From contig NZ_VWPL01000001.1 of the NCBI RefSeq assembly GCF_008630065.1, positions 157,884 through 221,883 of the forward strand: a DNA stretch of 64,000 bases, written 5' to 3'. Origin of the DNA: Blastochloris sulfoviridis. GTDB lineage: Bacteria > Pseudomonadota > Alphaproteobacteria > Rhizobiales > Xanthobacteraceae. Position 1 is the first letter of the stretch, and each line of letters opens with the position of its first letter. The translations under genes were made by a program, and so were the position numbers. The notes under the pieces are model-generated. The model saw only the letters and a list, made by a program, of their open reading frames with translations, made no database searches and was not told the origin of the DNA. Of this stretch, positions 32,943 through 44,900 are shown piece by piece.

Positions 32943-35900
32943 TCATTGCTCCTTGCTGTCGCCTTCGCCGGCCGGCTCCTGCGCCCCTTCGCCGCCGCCA
33001 TAGCCGACCACCTCGACGATGAAGACCGAGGCCTGTTCCGCGGCGCCGGTGCTGCCGGTCGGCGTCTCCCCGGCCTGGGACGCGGCGGCGGCCGCGGCCG
33101 ACCCCGCGGTGAGCGCGCCGACATTGGGGGCCGCCACCATCGGCACGCCGGTGGAGCTGCCGCCGACGTCGATGTTGTCGGCGTTCATCACCACCTTGGC
33201 GGCGACGATGAGGTCGCCCGACACCCGGATGCCGGCATCGCCCGCATCCACCGTGCCGGCCGGCGCGAGCAGATAGAGGTTGGAGTCGGAGGCGTAGCTG
33301 TCCGCATCGCCGACGAGCCCGGTCTTCAGCACGCCGATACCGGCGCCGGTGACGAGCCCGCGCAGATCGATGGTCTGGTAGCCGTCCTCGTCGAACACCA
33401 CCTTCAAGGGCGGCTGCGACAGCGTGGTCTTGGCGCCGCGGCCGGCATTGAGGTCGCCGTTCGAGCTCCACATCAGGATGTTGCCGCCAAGCTCGGTGAA
33501 GACCCGGCTCGAATTCACCAGCACGCTGCCATCGGTGAAGGTGTTGATGTCGCCGCCGCCGAGCGTGATGATGCCGAGATCGTTCAGCTTGAGGTTGCTG
33601 TTGGACTCCTTGGCGAGCGAGCCCACCAGGATGGAACCGCCGGGGCCGAGGATCGAGATGTCGCCGCCGCGCTGGGTCTGGATCGTGCCGTGCAGCATGT
33701 CGAGGCGGCCGGTCGCGACCTGCACCTTGGCGCCATTGGCGCCGCCGCCCAGCTCGTTCTCGGTGTAGCCCCACGAGGACGGGAAGAACGTCTCGATCGC
33801 CTGATAGCCGCGCAGGTACTGGCCGGCAGCGTCGCCACCCTGCGCCTCGCCCACCGCCTTCAGCTCGGCGAAGAACACCTGGGCGGCGAACACCTGCTTC
33901 AGATCGTCGGAGACGAGGTCGAACGCCGCCCATGCCTCCGCGCCGCTCGAAGTGTCGATGCCGATTTCGGCGAGGAATTCGCCAAGCTCGCCGAGGTAGT
34001 TGTGCGCGACATTGGCGGCGTTGGCCGGGTCGACATAGGTGCCGAGCACCCCATCGTAGTTCGCGCCATTGGCGACGCCGAACAGCACGATCAGGTCGGC
34101 GCCGGTGGCGGACAGGAGCGCGTTGCGTTTCTTCTCGGTGTTGACGACGGGACCGAGCAGCGCCGAGTCGTACATGCCGATGGAGCCGTCCGCGCCGGCG
34201 CTCGCCGCATCGATGGTGATGCCGGCTTCGAGATAGGCATTGCCCACCGGCACCACGCTGGCATTGCCGACCGAGGCGATGCCCTGCTGCAACTTGGCCA
34301 GCGTCGTGGTGTTGCCGGATGCCGGCAGGAACGGGCCGAGGTCGCGTCCCGCCTCCACCACCAGATAGCCCGGCCCCGCCACCTGCAGCCCGCCGGCATT
34401 GTTGTAGCCGGTATAATAGATGTCGCGGCCGGCGACGACGGAACTCACGTCGTCCGCGGCGATGTTCTGGACGATGAGGTTGAGATCGACGATGTCGCGC
34501 CCGGCATAGATTTTGGTCGGCCGGTTGATCTCGATCCGCTTGATCCGTGTGTAGGCGCGTTTGTCGGTGCCGGTATAGATCGTCACGTCGCCGACACCGA
34601 TGATGTCGCCGGTGACCGCGTAGATCCGGGCGGTGGTGTCCGCCGCGCCATCATCGGCATGGGCCAGCACCGCCCGGCTGAACGCGCCGCCATAGCCTTC
34701 TTCGTCGGACGACTCGACGCCGTACCAGGCATTGGGCCGGTAGGGATTGAAGGCCGCATTGAGCAGCGACGGACCGGCGGAGAAGCTCGGCCGGTTCGTG
34801 CTCGAATTGGCTTCGTAGCCGCCGGTGAGATCGACGCTGCCCTCGGCCAGAAGCTGGAACGTGCCGTGCAGCGACGGGCTCAGCGTGATGCCGGGCATCA
34901 CGCCCGTGGTCATGTCGGTGGTGATGATGTCGCCGCTCAGCGCGATCACCGACAGGCTCGCCGGATAGAGCGCAGCACCGGCGAACAGCGTCTCCAGGTA
35001 CCTGGACAGGGTCGGCGGGCTTGAGATGGTGATGTCGCCGGACACGCTGGTCAGGCTCACCGCGCTGTCCGGGCCGTAGGTGTCCATGTAGATCCGGCGG
35101 TCCTGCGCCGCCACCGTCGAATTCGACGGATAGGCGGCACTGCCGGCCTGGGCGTGCAGCTCGGCGGGATTGATCACCCCGGCGGTGGCGATGGCGCCGC
35201 CGGCCACCAGATTGATCTGCCCGGTATCGACAGCGAGCAGCGCAAGATTGGTCTTGCCGGACGCGCTTCCCAGCTTGCCGGCCGAGCCGACCGAGCCGCG
35301 CACCACGATGCTGGCTTGGCCCGAGCCCTCGTAGAACGCGCCGCCGAGCAGGTCGCCGCCCACCCGCACCGCCATGTTGCCACTGTCATAGAGGTGCGTC
35401 ACCGGCGTGTTGACCACGCCGGTCGACAGCGACGCGAGGCCGCCACTGACCCGGCCGGTGGTCGGCAGCGACACCGACACATCGACGAGGTTCCGCCCGG
35501 CCTCGACGCGCACATTGCCGCCGACGCTCATGATGCCCTGCTGGAAGCTGCCGAACTGGATCCACCACGCGGTGCCGGAGGCGACGGAGGTGCCGATCGG
35601 CGCGTAGACGCCCGCGCCCATCAGCGCCGCTTCGCTCGCTGTGGTGGAGCTGACCGGCGTGATGCCGGCCATCGCCAGCAGCCAGGGCGCGAAATACTGG
35701 TAGGAGGTGCGGACCGCGTCATCCGGATCGGAAACCGAGATGGAGTCGCCATAGCCGATGATGTCGCGCTGGGCCACGACCTCGACATCGCCGCCCTGGT
35801 GCGGGAAGGCGGCTTCCGTCGGCGGGCCGTAGATGCTGCCGGCGACGCTCGCCTGCCCCGATCCGTAGGCCAGCACCTGCGGCTCCAGGAAGCCATCGGG

Positions 35901-38900
35901 ATTGGCCGCCACGACAGCGCCGTTCGTGAGATAATAGCCGGCGCTCGCCAGCCGCGCGGTGTTGACGCCGGCCGCATAGATCACGCCGGGGGCGATCTCA
36001 TCCTTCAGCAGCACATCGCGCGCCGCGGCGATGGTGATGCTGCCGGTGCCGGTGCGCACCATGGTGGAGAGGTTGACCGTCTTCGAGCTTGAGCCGGTGG
36101 AGCTGTAGAGCGGCTGGCTGTAGGAGGCGTGGCCGTCGATGATCACGTCGCCGCGCTGCACGCTGGCGAGCGGCTGCATGGCGTTCGGATTGGCGCTCGA
36201 AACGTCGGCGCCGGCCGTGAAGCGGTAGGACCACGAGCCCGGATTGGTGACCGCCTCGATGGTCGCGCCCGCCGTGCCGCAATTGGCGGTGCAGACGTTC
36301 AGCGTGTTGGGGAACAGGTCGGCGGTGGCGAGCGCCACCTCGGTCGGGCTCTTGCTGTTGCCGGCGGCCGAATAGGGCGCCACCGGAATGGCATTGCCCT
36401 CAGTGGAATACGAGCCCAGCTGATAGAGATAGCCGCGCGTGGAGTTGTATTCGAGCCCCAGTCCCCGGCCGCTGCCGAGGTAGGTCGCGACCTGGCTGAC
36501 ATAGCCGGCGTCGAGATAGTCGCGGAACTGGAAGAAGCCGTCGGAGATCGAGGCGTTGATGTTGATGTTGCCGGCGGCGCGCAGCGTCAACGCGCCGGGA
36601 TCGATCCCCAGCGACGAGACGTAGCGATAGTCGAACGTCACATAGCTCTGCCTGGTGGTGTCGTCCGTCTCATAGGTGTGGACGTACGTGCCGTCCTGCA
36701 GATTGCCGGCCGTGCCGGCGGCAAGGTTCCATGTGCTGGCGACGGTGATGTCGCCATTGTTGATCGAGCTGTTGTTGTTGACCAGCTCGATGCCGGGCGC
36801 GAGATGCACGATGCCCTCGCCCAGGGTCTGCGCCAGCGGCTCCAGCTTGGCGACGGCGTCGGCGAAGCCGTAGCTCAGGCCGTCATGGGTCCACGTGCCT
36901 TGCGCGAACGCCATGAGCGTGTCGGTGAAGAAGGAATTGTTGGCGGGGTCGATGATGCCGTCCCAGCCGAGCCCCGACGCATCGAGGCCGATGCTGCCGT
37001 CGGTGCTGAAGGTGACGTAGCTCTCCACCGTCACCGCCCGCGCGCCGGTGATTGTGGCGGCGAGGTTGCTGATCTGCACGTCGCCGCGGCCGGCCGCGCC
37101 GGCCACCGGCTTCAGCGGCGCGCGCAGCGTCAGCGTGCCGCCGGACAGCCCGCCCTTGGTGCCGCCCGCCACATTGATCGCGCCGCCCTGCAGGTCGATG
37201 TCGCCCTTGGCGCCGGTGGCGATGCCCAGCGTGACGTCGCCGCCACGCTCGTCGGAATGGGTGGTCGAGGCGTCGATCCGCCCGCTCGCCGTCAGCACCA
37301 CCGCATTGGCGCCCCACAGCGCCACCTGCCCGCCGGCCTCGCCGGTGCCGTCGGCGGTGGTGCCGCCATAGCCGCGGGCGTCGATCAGGCCGGCGATGGT
37401 GACTTGGCCGAACTGCTGATCGGCGCTTGCCCCCCAGCGCGCATCGTCGGCGGTCAGCACGACGATGTTGGCCTTGAGCGTGTGGCCGTTCGACAGAGTG
37501 AGATTGCCCTCGCGGGTGTGGACGTTGACCATGCCGGTGACGCCGCCGGCCAGCAGCAGGTCGGCCAGCGGATCGAGGTCGACGCCCCCTGCCGTGTCGA
37601 GCTTGAAGCTGCCGCCGAGGCCGTTGCCGCCGCCGCCCAGCAGCGTGCCCCGCAGGTCGGCGCGGCCGGCCGTCGCCGTCACCTCGATCTCGCCGCCATA
37701 GCCGAGGCCATTCTCCGGCTGGGCGACGTCGATCACGCTGGAGGCCGCCGTCGCGACATTGCCGGCATCGGCCAGCAGCACCACCTTGCCGCCGGCGACA
37801 TAGGTGTCGACATCGACCAGCGTCTTCTTGTAGCCGCCGGCGGCGATATAGCCGCCCTCGCCGAGGGTGACGTCGCCGACGGTGGCATGCAGCGTCAGCG
37901 TGCCGGCCTGCACCTGGATGGTGCCGGACTGGGCGATGCTCGCTGCGGTGATGGCGAAGATGCCGCCGATCTCGGCGCTGGCCTGGGGCGCCGCCTGGGC
38001 CCCCGCCGGCCGGGCGATCGCCACATTGCCGGCGGTGACCAGCGCGAACTCTCCTTCGGTACCGGTCGCGGTCGCCCCGGCGACCAGGATGTTCGGCGTC
38101 GTGATCGACAGATCGACCACGTCGGTGCCGGTGCCCAGCGTCAGCGTGCCGGAGTTCTCGACGAACACCTGCTCGCGCGCCACCCAGTCGACCTGCGAGA
38201 AGCCGGCGAGAGTCTGGCTACCGCCGCCCAACTCGATCTCGGCGGCCTCGAACGTCAGCGTGCCGCCCGTCGCGGCGGCCGCGGTCCCGGTCGCCGTGCC
38301 GGTGTTGACCAGCGTCACCGTACCGCCGACGCGCACCGTGGCGTTGCCGCCGCTGCCGGCGATGGTGCGGGCGTCGAGCGTGAGCTGCTCCATCGCCGAG
38401 CCGGGGTCGAACACCACGTCGCTGCCGGCGTTGTGGAAGGTGATGGCGCCGGCCATCGCCTTGAGCGACAGGCTCTGCACCATGGCGAGCTGATCGAGAT
38501 TGGCCTGCGACAGCGCCAGCGCATCGTTGGCGCCGCTGCCCGAGCCGATGCCGATGGTGCGCGCGGTCAGGCTGGCCTGCTTCACGTTCAGGCTGGCGGC
38601 GGTGTCGATGACGATGGCATCGGTCAGCGCGGTCGCCTGCGCGGTCATCGCCGCCGTCGAGATTGTCGTGCCGCCCTCGATCGCCACCCGGCCGACGTCG
38701 CTGCCCGGCAGCTTGATCGTGCCGGACACCGGACCCAGGTTGCGGCCGTCGGCGAGAACCGCGTTGCCGAAGCTGACGGTGAGCTCCGGAACCGGCGTGC
38801 CGGTCGGCCCCGACACCGCAAGCGTCGTGTCGTTGCTGGCCACGAACAGCGCGCCGAGCCCGGCATTGCCGGAGGGCGCCATGGAATAGAGCGCCATGTT

Positions 38901-41900
38901 CCTCACGGCGCCGCTGTAGACCTTCACGAAGTCGGCGCCGGCGATGGTGTTGCCGTCCAGCGTGCCGCCGATGCCGACGCCGTAGGACGTGCCGTCGATG
39001 ATGTCCGACGCCGTCGTCTGGCCCTGGGGCGTCGGCGATGCGAAATAGTAGTTGCGGCCATAGCCGGCATGCACCGTGCCGGTGGTGTTGATGACGCTGC
39101 CCGACGCGATCGTCACCGTGCCGCTGCCTTCGACCGGAGCATAGACTTGGAACGACACCGGCAGCGTCATGCCGACCTGCGGGAGCGTGAAGGTGTACGA
39201 CAGCGTCCGTTCTTCCTTGACCGCCTGCGCCACCAGCAGCAGCTCGGGCGTGGTGATCGCCTCGCCGTCCGTGTCGACCAGCACGTTGGCCGCAGCCGCC
39301 GTGATCAGCGTGCCCTCGGAGGTGTCGGTGCGAAGGCCGCCGATCAGCACGCTCTCGAAGCCCCAGCCATTGAGCTTGGAGACGTCGATGCCGAGATAGC
39401 CGTCCGGGACGTCGCCCTGCACATATTGCTGGTGGCCGACCACGGCGATCTTGCCGGCCGACAGGTCGAGCTCGCCGCCGCGGCCGCCATTGGCCGGCTG
39501 GGTGAGCGCGATGCCGTCGAGGATCACCTTGTTCTGGGCGACGATGGCGAGGCGGCCGGCATCGATCGGCAGGCGCGGCACGACCACGCTGTTCTGCTCC
39601 GCCGCCTCGACGAAATAGCTGTTGGCGCCGCTCAGCGTATATTCGCTGTATTTGCTCCACACCGCCTGGGTCTGGATGGCGAACAGCGCCTCGCCGGCCG
39701 AGCGCGTCTGCGACAGCGTCGATTGCGTGTAATGGCCGCTCACCAGAACGGTGCCGTCGCGCAGCGTGGTGCCCGAGGCGATGTTGCGGCCGGTGTTGTC
39801 GCCGTAATAGACCACGCGCAGCGCTCCCGGCAGCGTCGCGTAATGGGCCGGATAGAGCGTGTAGGTGCCGGCGGGAATGCCGCTGCTGCCGTCGAGATAG
39901 ACCTGCGTGCCGGCGAGCGGATAGGCGTCGCCGCTGTCGGTCGCGCTGTGCGCGGCGGTGAAGTGCACGTCGAACGCCGCGACCGAGTCATTGGTCGAGG
40001 GCAGCAAAGCGTAGACGGTCTCGCCGGTGGTCGAGCCGGCCAGCACGTCGCGCGTGCCGCCCTTGCCGGCGACGAACTCCATCGCCTGCAGGTCGCCGCC
40101 GCCGCTGAGGTCGATGACCGCCCCGCTGTCCTCGACGACATTGGCGCTGGTGAGCACCACGGATTTGGTCGGCGGCGCCTCCAGCGGATAGAGGTCGGTG
40201 TTGTAGAACCAGTTCGTGCCGTCCAGCGTTTCGCCATAGGGCACCACCGTGCCGCCGAGCGACACCGACGTCAGGCTGTCGGCGCCGAGCGTCACCTGCG
40301 TGCTGGCATTGAACGCGATGGTGCCGAGCGGCGCGAACACATGGCCGTTCTGCTCGATGGTGCTCGCCTGCACCGTGATCGAGCCGCCGGCCGACAGCGG
40401 CACGACGTTCCGCCCGCCGGCGCTGTCCTCGAATGTCACCTTGCCCGGGGTCTTGATGGTGAAGTCGACGGCCGTCGCGACATAGGTTCGCTGCGCATCG
40501 AGCAGCAGGTCGCCGGCCGACACCAGGCTGCCGGCGAAGCGCGACGTGTCCTGCGACGTGTTGCCGGCATCGGTGAGGCCGTTGACCACCTTCGGCGTGC
40601 TCAGGCGCAGATCGCCGCTGCTGACCAGCGCCACCGACTTGAACCCGGCGAACGCCGCGCTTTCGACATCGATCGCCGCGGCCGACACGGTGAGCGTGCT
40701 GTTCCTGGTGTTGGTCGCCGTGCCGCCGCCGCCGGTGAGCAGCACGTAGGGCGCAGCGAGCTTGACCGTGCTGTCCGCGGTGGCGGAGGTGATCGACTTG
40801 GCCGCAAGGTGCAGCCGGTTGGTCACGCTCCAATCGAGCGGGCCCTTGATGGTGAGGTCGCTCAGCGTCGGCGCAACGACGCCATAGGTGTCGCCGGCAA
40901 GGGCGGTGAAGATGCGCGGCGCGCCGCCGTTCGCATAGCCGCTGTAGAGGAACACAGTGTCGAAGGTTTCGAGACTGTCGGCCGCGGCGACGATCTGGCC
41001 GGCATAGGGCGCGAGCGTCGCGAAGGTCGTCCCGGTCATGAACGCCGCAAGATCCGTTGCCGTCGTCGGCGAGGCGATCTGACCGAGCGCCGCCGTCACG
41101 TCGGACGCGTTCTGCTGCAGCGTCACCGCCGAGCCGCCGAGGATGAGCGTGCCGCCATTGGCGCGCGGATCGGTGGCGTTCGCCTTGAACGTGCCGCCCC
41201 ACAGGAAGGTGGCGGTGTTGATGCTGACGGTGCCGGCATCGCTCCACCAGTCCGCGTTCGTCGTCGCGATCCGGTTGCGGGTGCTGCGCGCGGTGTCGAT
41301 CACCTTGACCGTGCCGGAATAGCCCGACACGTCGACCACCGCCCCGCTCTCGGCCACCACATAATTGGTGCTGCCGGTGGGCGTGTTGACCCGGCCGGTC
41401 GGCTCGCCGCTCGCGTCGAGATCCTGCGCGCCCTCGACGATAAAGCTGCCGCCGCCGACCACCGTGCCGCTCACCAGCGGTCCGTTGGCGAGGCCGAAGC
41501 GCGAATTGGCGATATAGGTTCCCGACAGGTCGATCAGCGCCTGGGCGCCGAGCCAGGTCTGATAGGCGTGCACCAGCACCGTGCCGCCGTGATCGATGAT
41601 GCGGCCGCGCAGCAGCACGTTGGTGGCGCGGGTCTCGACCGTGTTGAGGCCGGTGGCGGAATCGATTGTGGGCGTGCCGGTCAGCGTGATGGTGGCGCGC
41701 GGATCGGTGATGATGGTGGCGCCCGCGTCGATGAGGATGTTTCCCGCCGCCAAAGTGAGGTCGACCGGCGCGCGCAGATCCTGCCCCAGGGTCGCAAGCC
41801 CGGCCACCGCGGCGATCGAGCTGCCGGTGGCCACGGAGCGGTAATTGGCGCTGCTCGACAGGTTCTTCTGCGTCAGGGCGATATCGGCGCCGGCAACGAC

Positions 41901-44900
41901 GGTGATGCCCGCCGTGGTGCCGCTCCAGCCATCGGGAGACGACTGGAGGACATAGCTGCCGAAGCCGCCGCTGTTGAGGAACGCCTCCGACAGATGAAGT
42001 CCGACGCCGCTCCCCGCCGTCTCGCCGCCGACCTGGATGAGCTTCGGCGCCGCCAGGGTCAGGGTGGCGTTGCGCTCGAACCCGTAGCCGATGAGGGTGC
42101 CGTCGATCTGCAGGCTGGCGACGGTGCTGATGAAGGACGAGGGCAGCGTCGGGCCGATGCCGCCATCCGTCCAGTCCTTGCCCTGATAGAGCAGCAGCGA
42201 GATCGACCCGCCGCTGCCGGCCATCACGCCGGTCTCGGCGGTCTTCGCCTCGCCGGACGCCGCGATGTAGCCGCCGCTCGAAGCGTCGAGCACGCTGTCT
42301 TCCGCCAGCAGGATGCTGCCGGTGACGTCGCGCCCGAGGCTGGCCTTGCTCGTGACGATGCTGATGTCGCCGCCATCGATATAGGCGGAGCCGGTCGCCG
42401 CCAGCCCGGTCTTGCCGGTGTCGTTGACCCACAGGCCGCTGACGTCGAGCGTGCCCCCGATGAAGATGTCGTCGTGCTTCGACGCGGTGGAGGGCGGCGT
42501 GAACAGGTTCGTCCCGAACAGGGCGGAGATATCGTAGCGGTTCGTCGTCAGGCTGATCCGGCCGGCATGAGCCGAGATGGTGCCGGCGATGTCGATCGCC
42601 CCGCCCACCGTCGCCTTGAAGGTGCCGCCGGCCGCGAGGTTGACGGTGCTGCCCTTCTCCACCACCAGATTGTTGGCGGTGAGGATGAGCCCGCTCAGTC
42701 CCCACGACGACACGGTCTCGGCCGACAGCGTGGTCTGGTAGGCCTTGACCGTCGATGAGACATCCGGCACCGAGAAGTTGGTTCCCGCCGGCAGGCTCAC
42801 CGTCTGACGGCTCAGCACGGTGGTTGCGTCGAAGCCGTCCGGCAGCGCCGCCGGGCCGTTGCGGCCGATCACCACGGTCGCGGGGACGGTGAGCTTGAGA
42901 TAGCCGCGCGAGGGCATCTCGTCGCGGCTGGATTGTGTCGGCACCACGCCGCTGGTGTCGGAGGGCGAAAGGCCCGCGGCGATCTGCCGCTCGCCGGCCA
43001 CCGAGCCGAACAGCAGCGTGCCGGTCAGCACCGGATTGACGGTGGTGATCTCGATGCCGCCGGCATCGTAGCCCTCGGTGTAGCCGGCCTCCTGGACCCA
43101 CTGGACGCCGGAGCCCGCTTCCGTGATGTCCCAGGTCGCGTGATCGGTGCCGGAGGTGCCGGCGACGCCGGTATAGACGCGGGTGGGATCGGCCTCGGTC
43201 ATACTGTAGATGCGGCCATCGGCGCCGACGAGCCGCGTGGTCGGCACCAGACCGCCGACATAGCGCACGCTGCCGCCGGCGACGTTGATCACCGATCCTT
43301 CCTCCAGCACGACATCGCGGCCATGGGTGCCGGCATTGTTGGTGTCCGTGGTCATGGACACCGTGCCGCCCTTGGTCATGAGCTGCTTGATCGAGCGGCC
43401 GACCTTATTGACGTAGCCCGAGGCGTCCGCCAGCGGCGTGCCGACCCATTCCGTGCCGTCGGCGCGGGTGCCGGTCTCGCGGATGTCGATCCACAGCGTC
43501 TCGCCGACCAGCGCGCCGTCGCGCTGCAGCGGCATGTCCGCGAACTCGGTGCCGCGCGGCTTGAACGAGATGTAGTTGTAGCTGACCGGAATCTCGACAT
43601 TCTGCAGGCCGGCGACGTCGATCGTCGCGCCGGATGCCAGCAGGATGCGCTGCGGCCCGGTGAGGCTCGACGCCGTCGCGGTGGTGCCGCCGATGTTGTT
43701 GCGGGCATTGAGCGACACCACCGCCGACGGCGCCGAGATCAGGCCGGTCGATCCGAGCAGCACCTGGAAGCGGGCGCTCATCTCGACGAAGGCCGGCGTG
43801 AATGTCTGTACCGTGCTCTCGCCATCGGTCGAGCTGTCGCTCAGCAGCGGCAGGGTCTCGCCATTCTCGTAGGGCTGGATGCTGATCGTACCGTCGAGGG
43901 TGACGCGGGTCGCGGCGTCGATCAGCACCATGCTGTTGCGGCTGATGCTGGTATCGGCCGAGATCACGCCCTCCGCGCCGATCGAGATCAGGTCGCCGTT
44001 CATCACGGTGATGCCGCGCGGCGTCTCGATCAGCCCGTCATTGACGATGGCGCCGGTACCGGCGCGGTAGGAGCCGGTGCTGGGCCGCACCGCCCCATCG
44101 CCGCTGATGAAATATCTGTCGGCGTACTGCTGGATCTCGAAGCCCGTGCCGCGGAAGCTCTCCGACCCGTCGGCCAGCACGCTGTCGGGAATGGTGGCCG
44201 CCGCATAGGCGCCGGGGGTGATGGTGAGGGCCTGCGCCGCCACCAGCGCCACCTCGCCGCCCGATGAGCTGAGCGTGCCGTAGTTCGCGACATTGGCGCC
44301 GAACAGATAGATGAAGCCCGGCGAATCCGGGCTCACGATGTCGGTGGTGATGGTCGCGCCCTTTTCCACCACCACGCCGCCGCCGACCTCGCCGCCGTGA
44401 AAGAGGTTGGACGAGCCGGCAACGGGGTTGTTGCGATCGTACTCGTCATGGGTGGTGGAGAAGCTCGTTACGAGATTGCTGGCGTTGCCGACGCCGGTGT
44501 TGAGGAAGAAATCGTCGCGCACCATCCGCGAGGTGCCGAGCAGGCCGACGTCGAGGTCGGAGGCGACAAGCGCGTGGACGTTGACCTGCGCGCCGCCGCC
44601 GAAAATGATGCCGTTGCGGTTGATGATGTAGACGCCGCCGATGGCGTTGATCTGGCCGAGGATCTTGCTCGGCGCGGTGGTGGGGTCGTTGACGCGGTTC
44701 AGCACCGTCCAGTCGGCGGAGGCCTGGTTGAAATTGACCGTGGTCTTGAGGCCGACATTGAAGGTCTCCCAGTTGAGGATCGCCTTCTGCTGGGTCTGGT
44801 TGATGTCGACCACCGTGCGGCCGTCCTGGGCGCTCTCGGTCGGCAGGTCCGCGCCCTGCCACAGGGTCGGGTCGGTGGCGATGCCGGAGTCGGGCACGAG

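Noticed and set aside
36129..42758. A 2209-codon plus-strand frame opposite the giant exoprotein gene
   Set aside because: It is antisense to a gene with clear signal peptide, TPS domain and beta-helix repeats. Its translation is low-complexity (Arg, Gly, Asp, His, Val) as expected from the complement of high-G+C codons.
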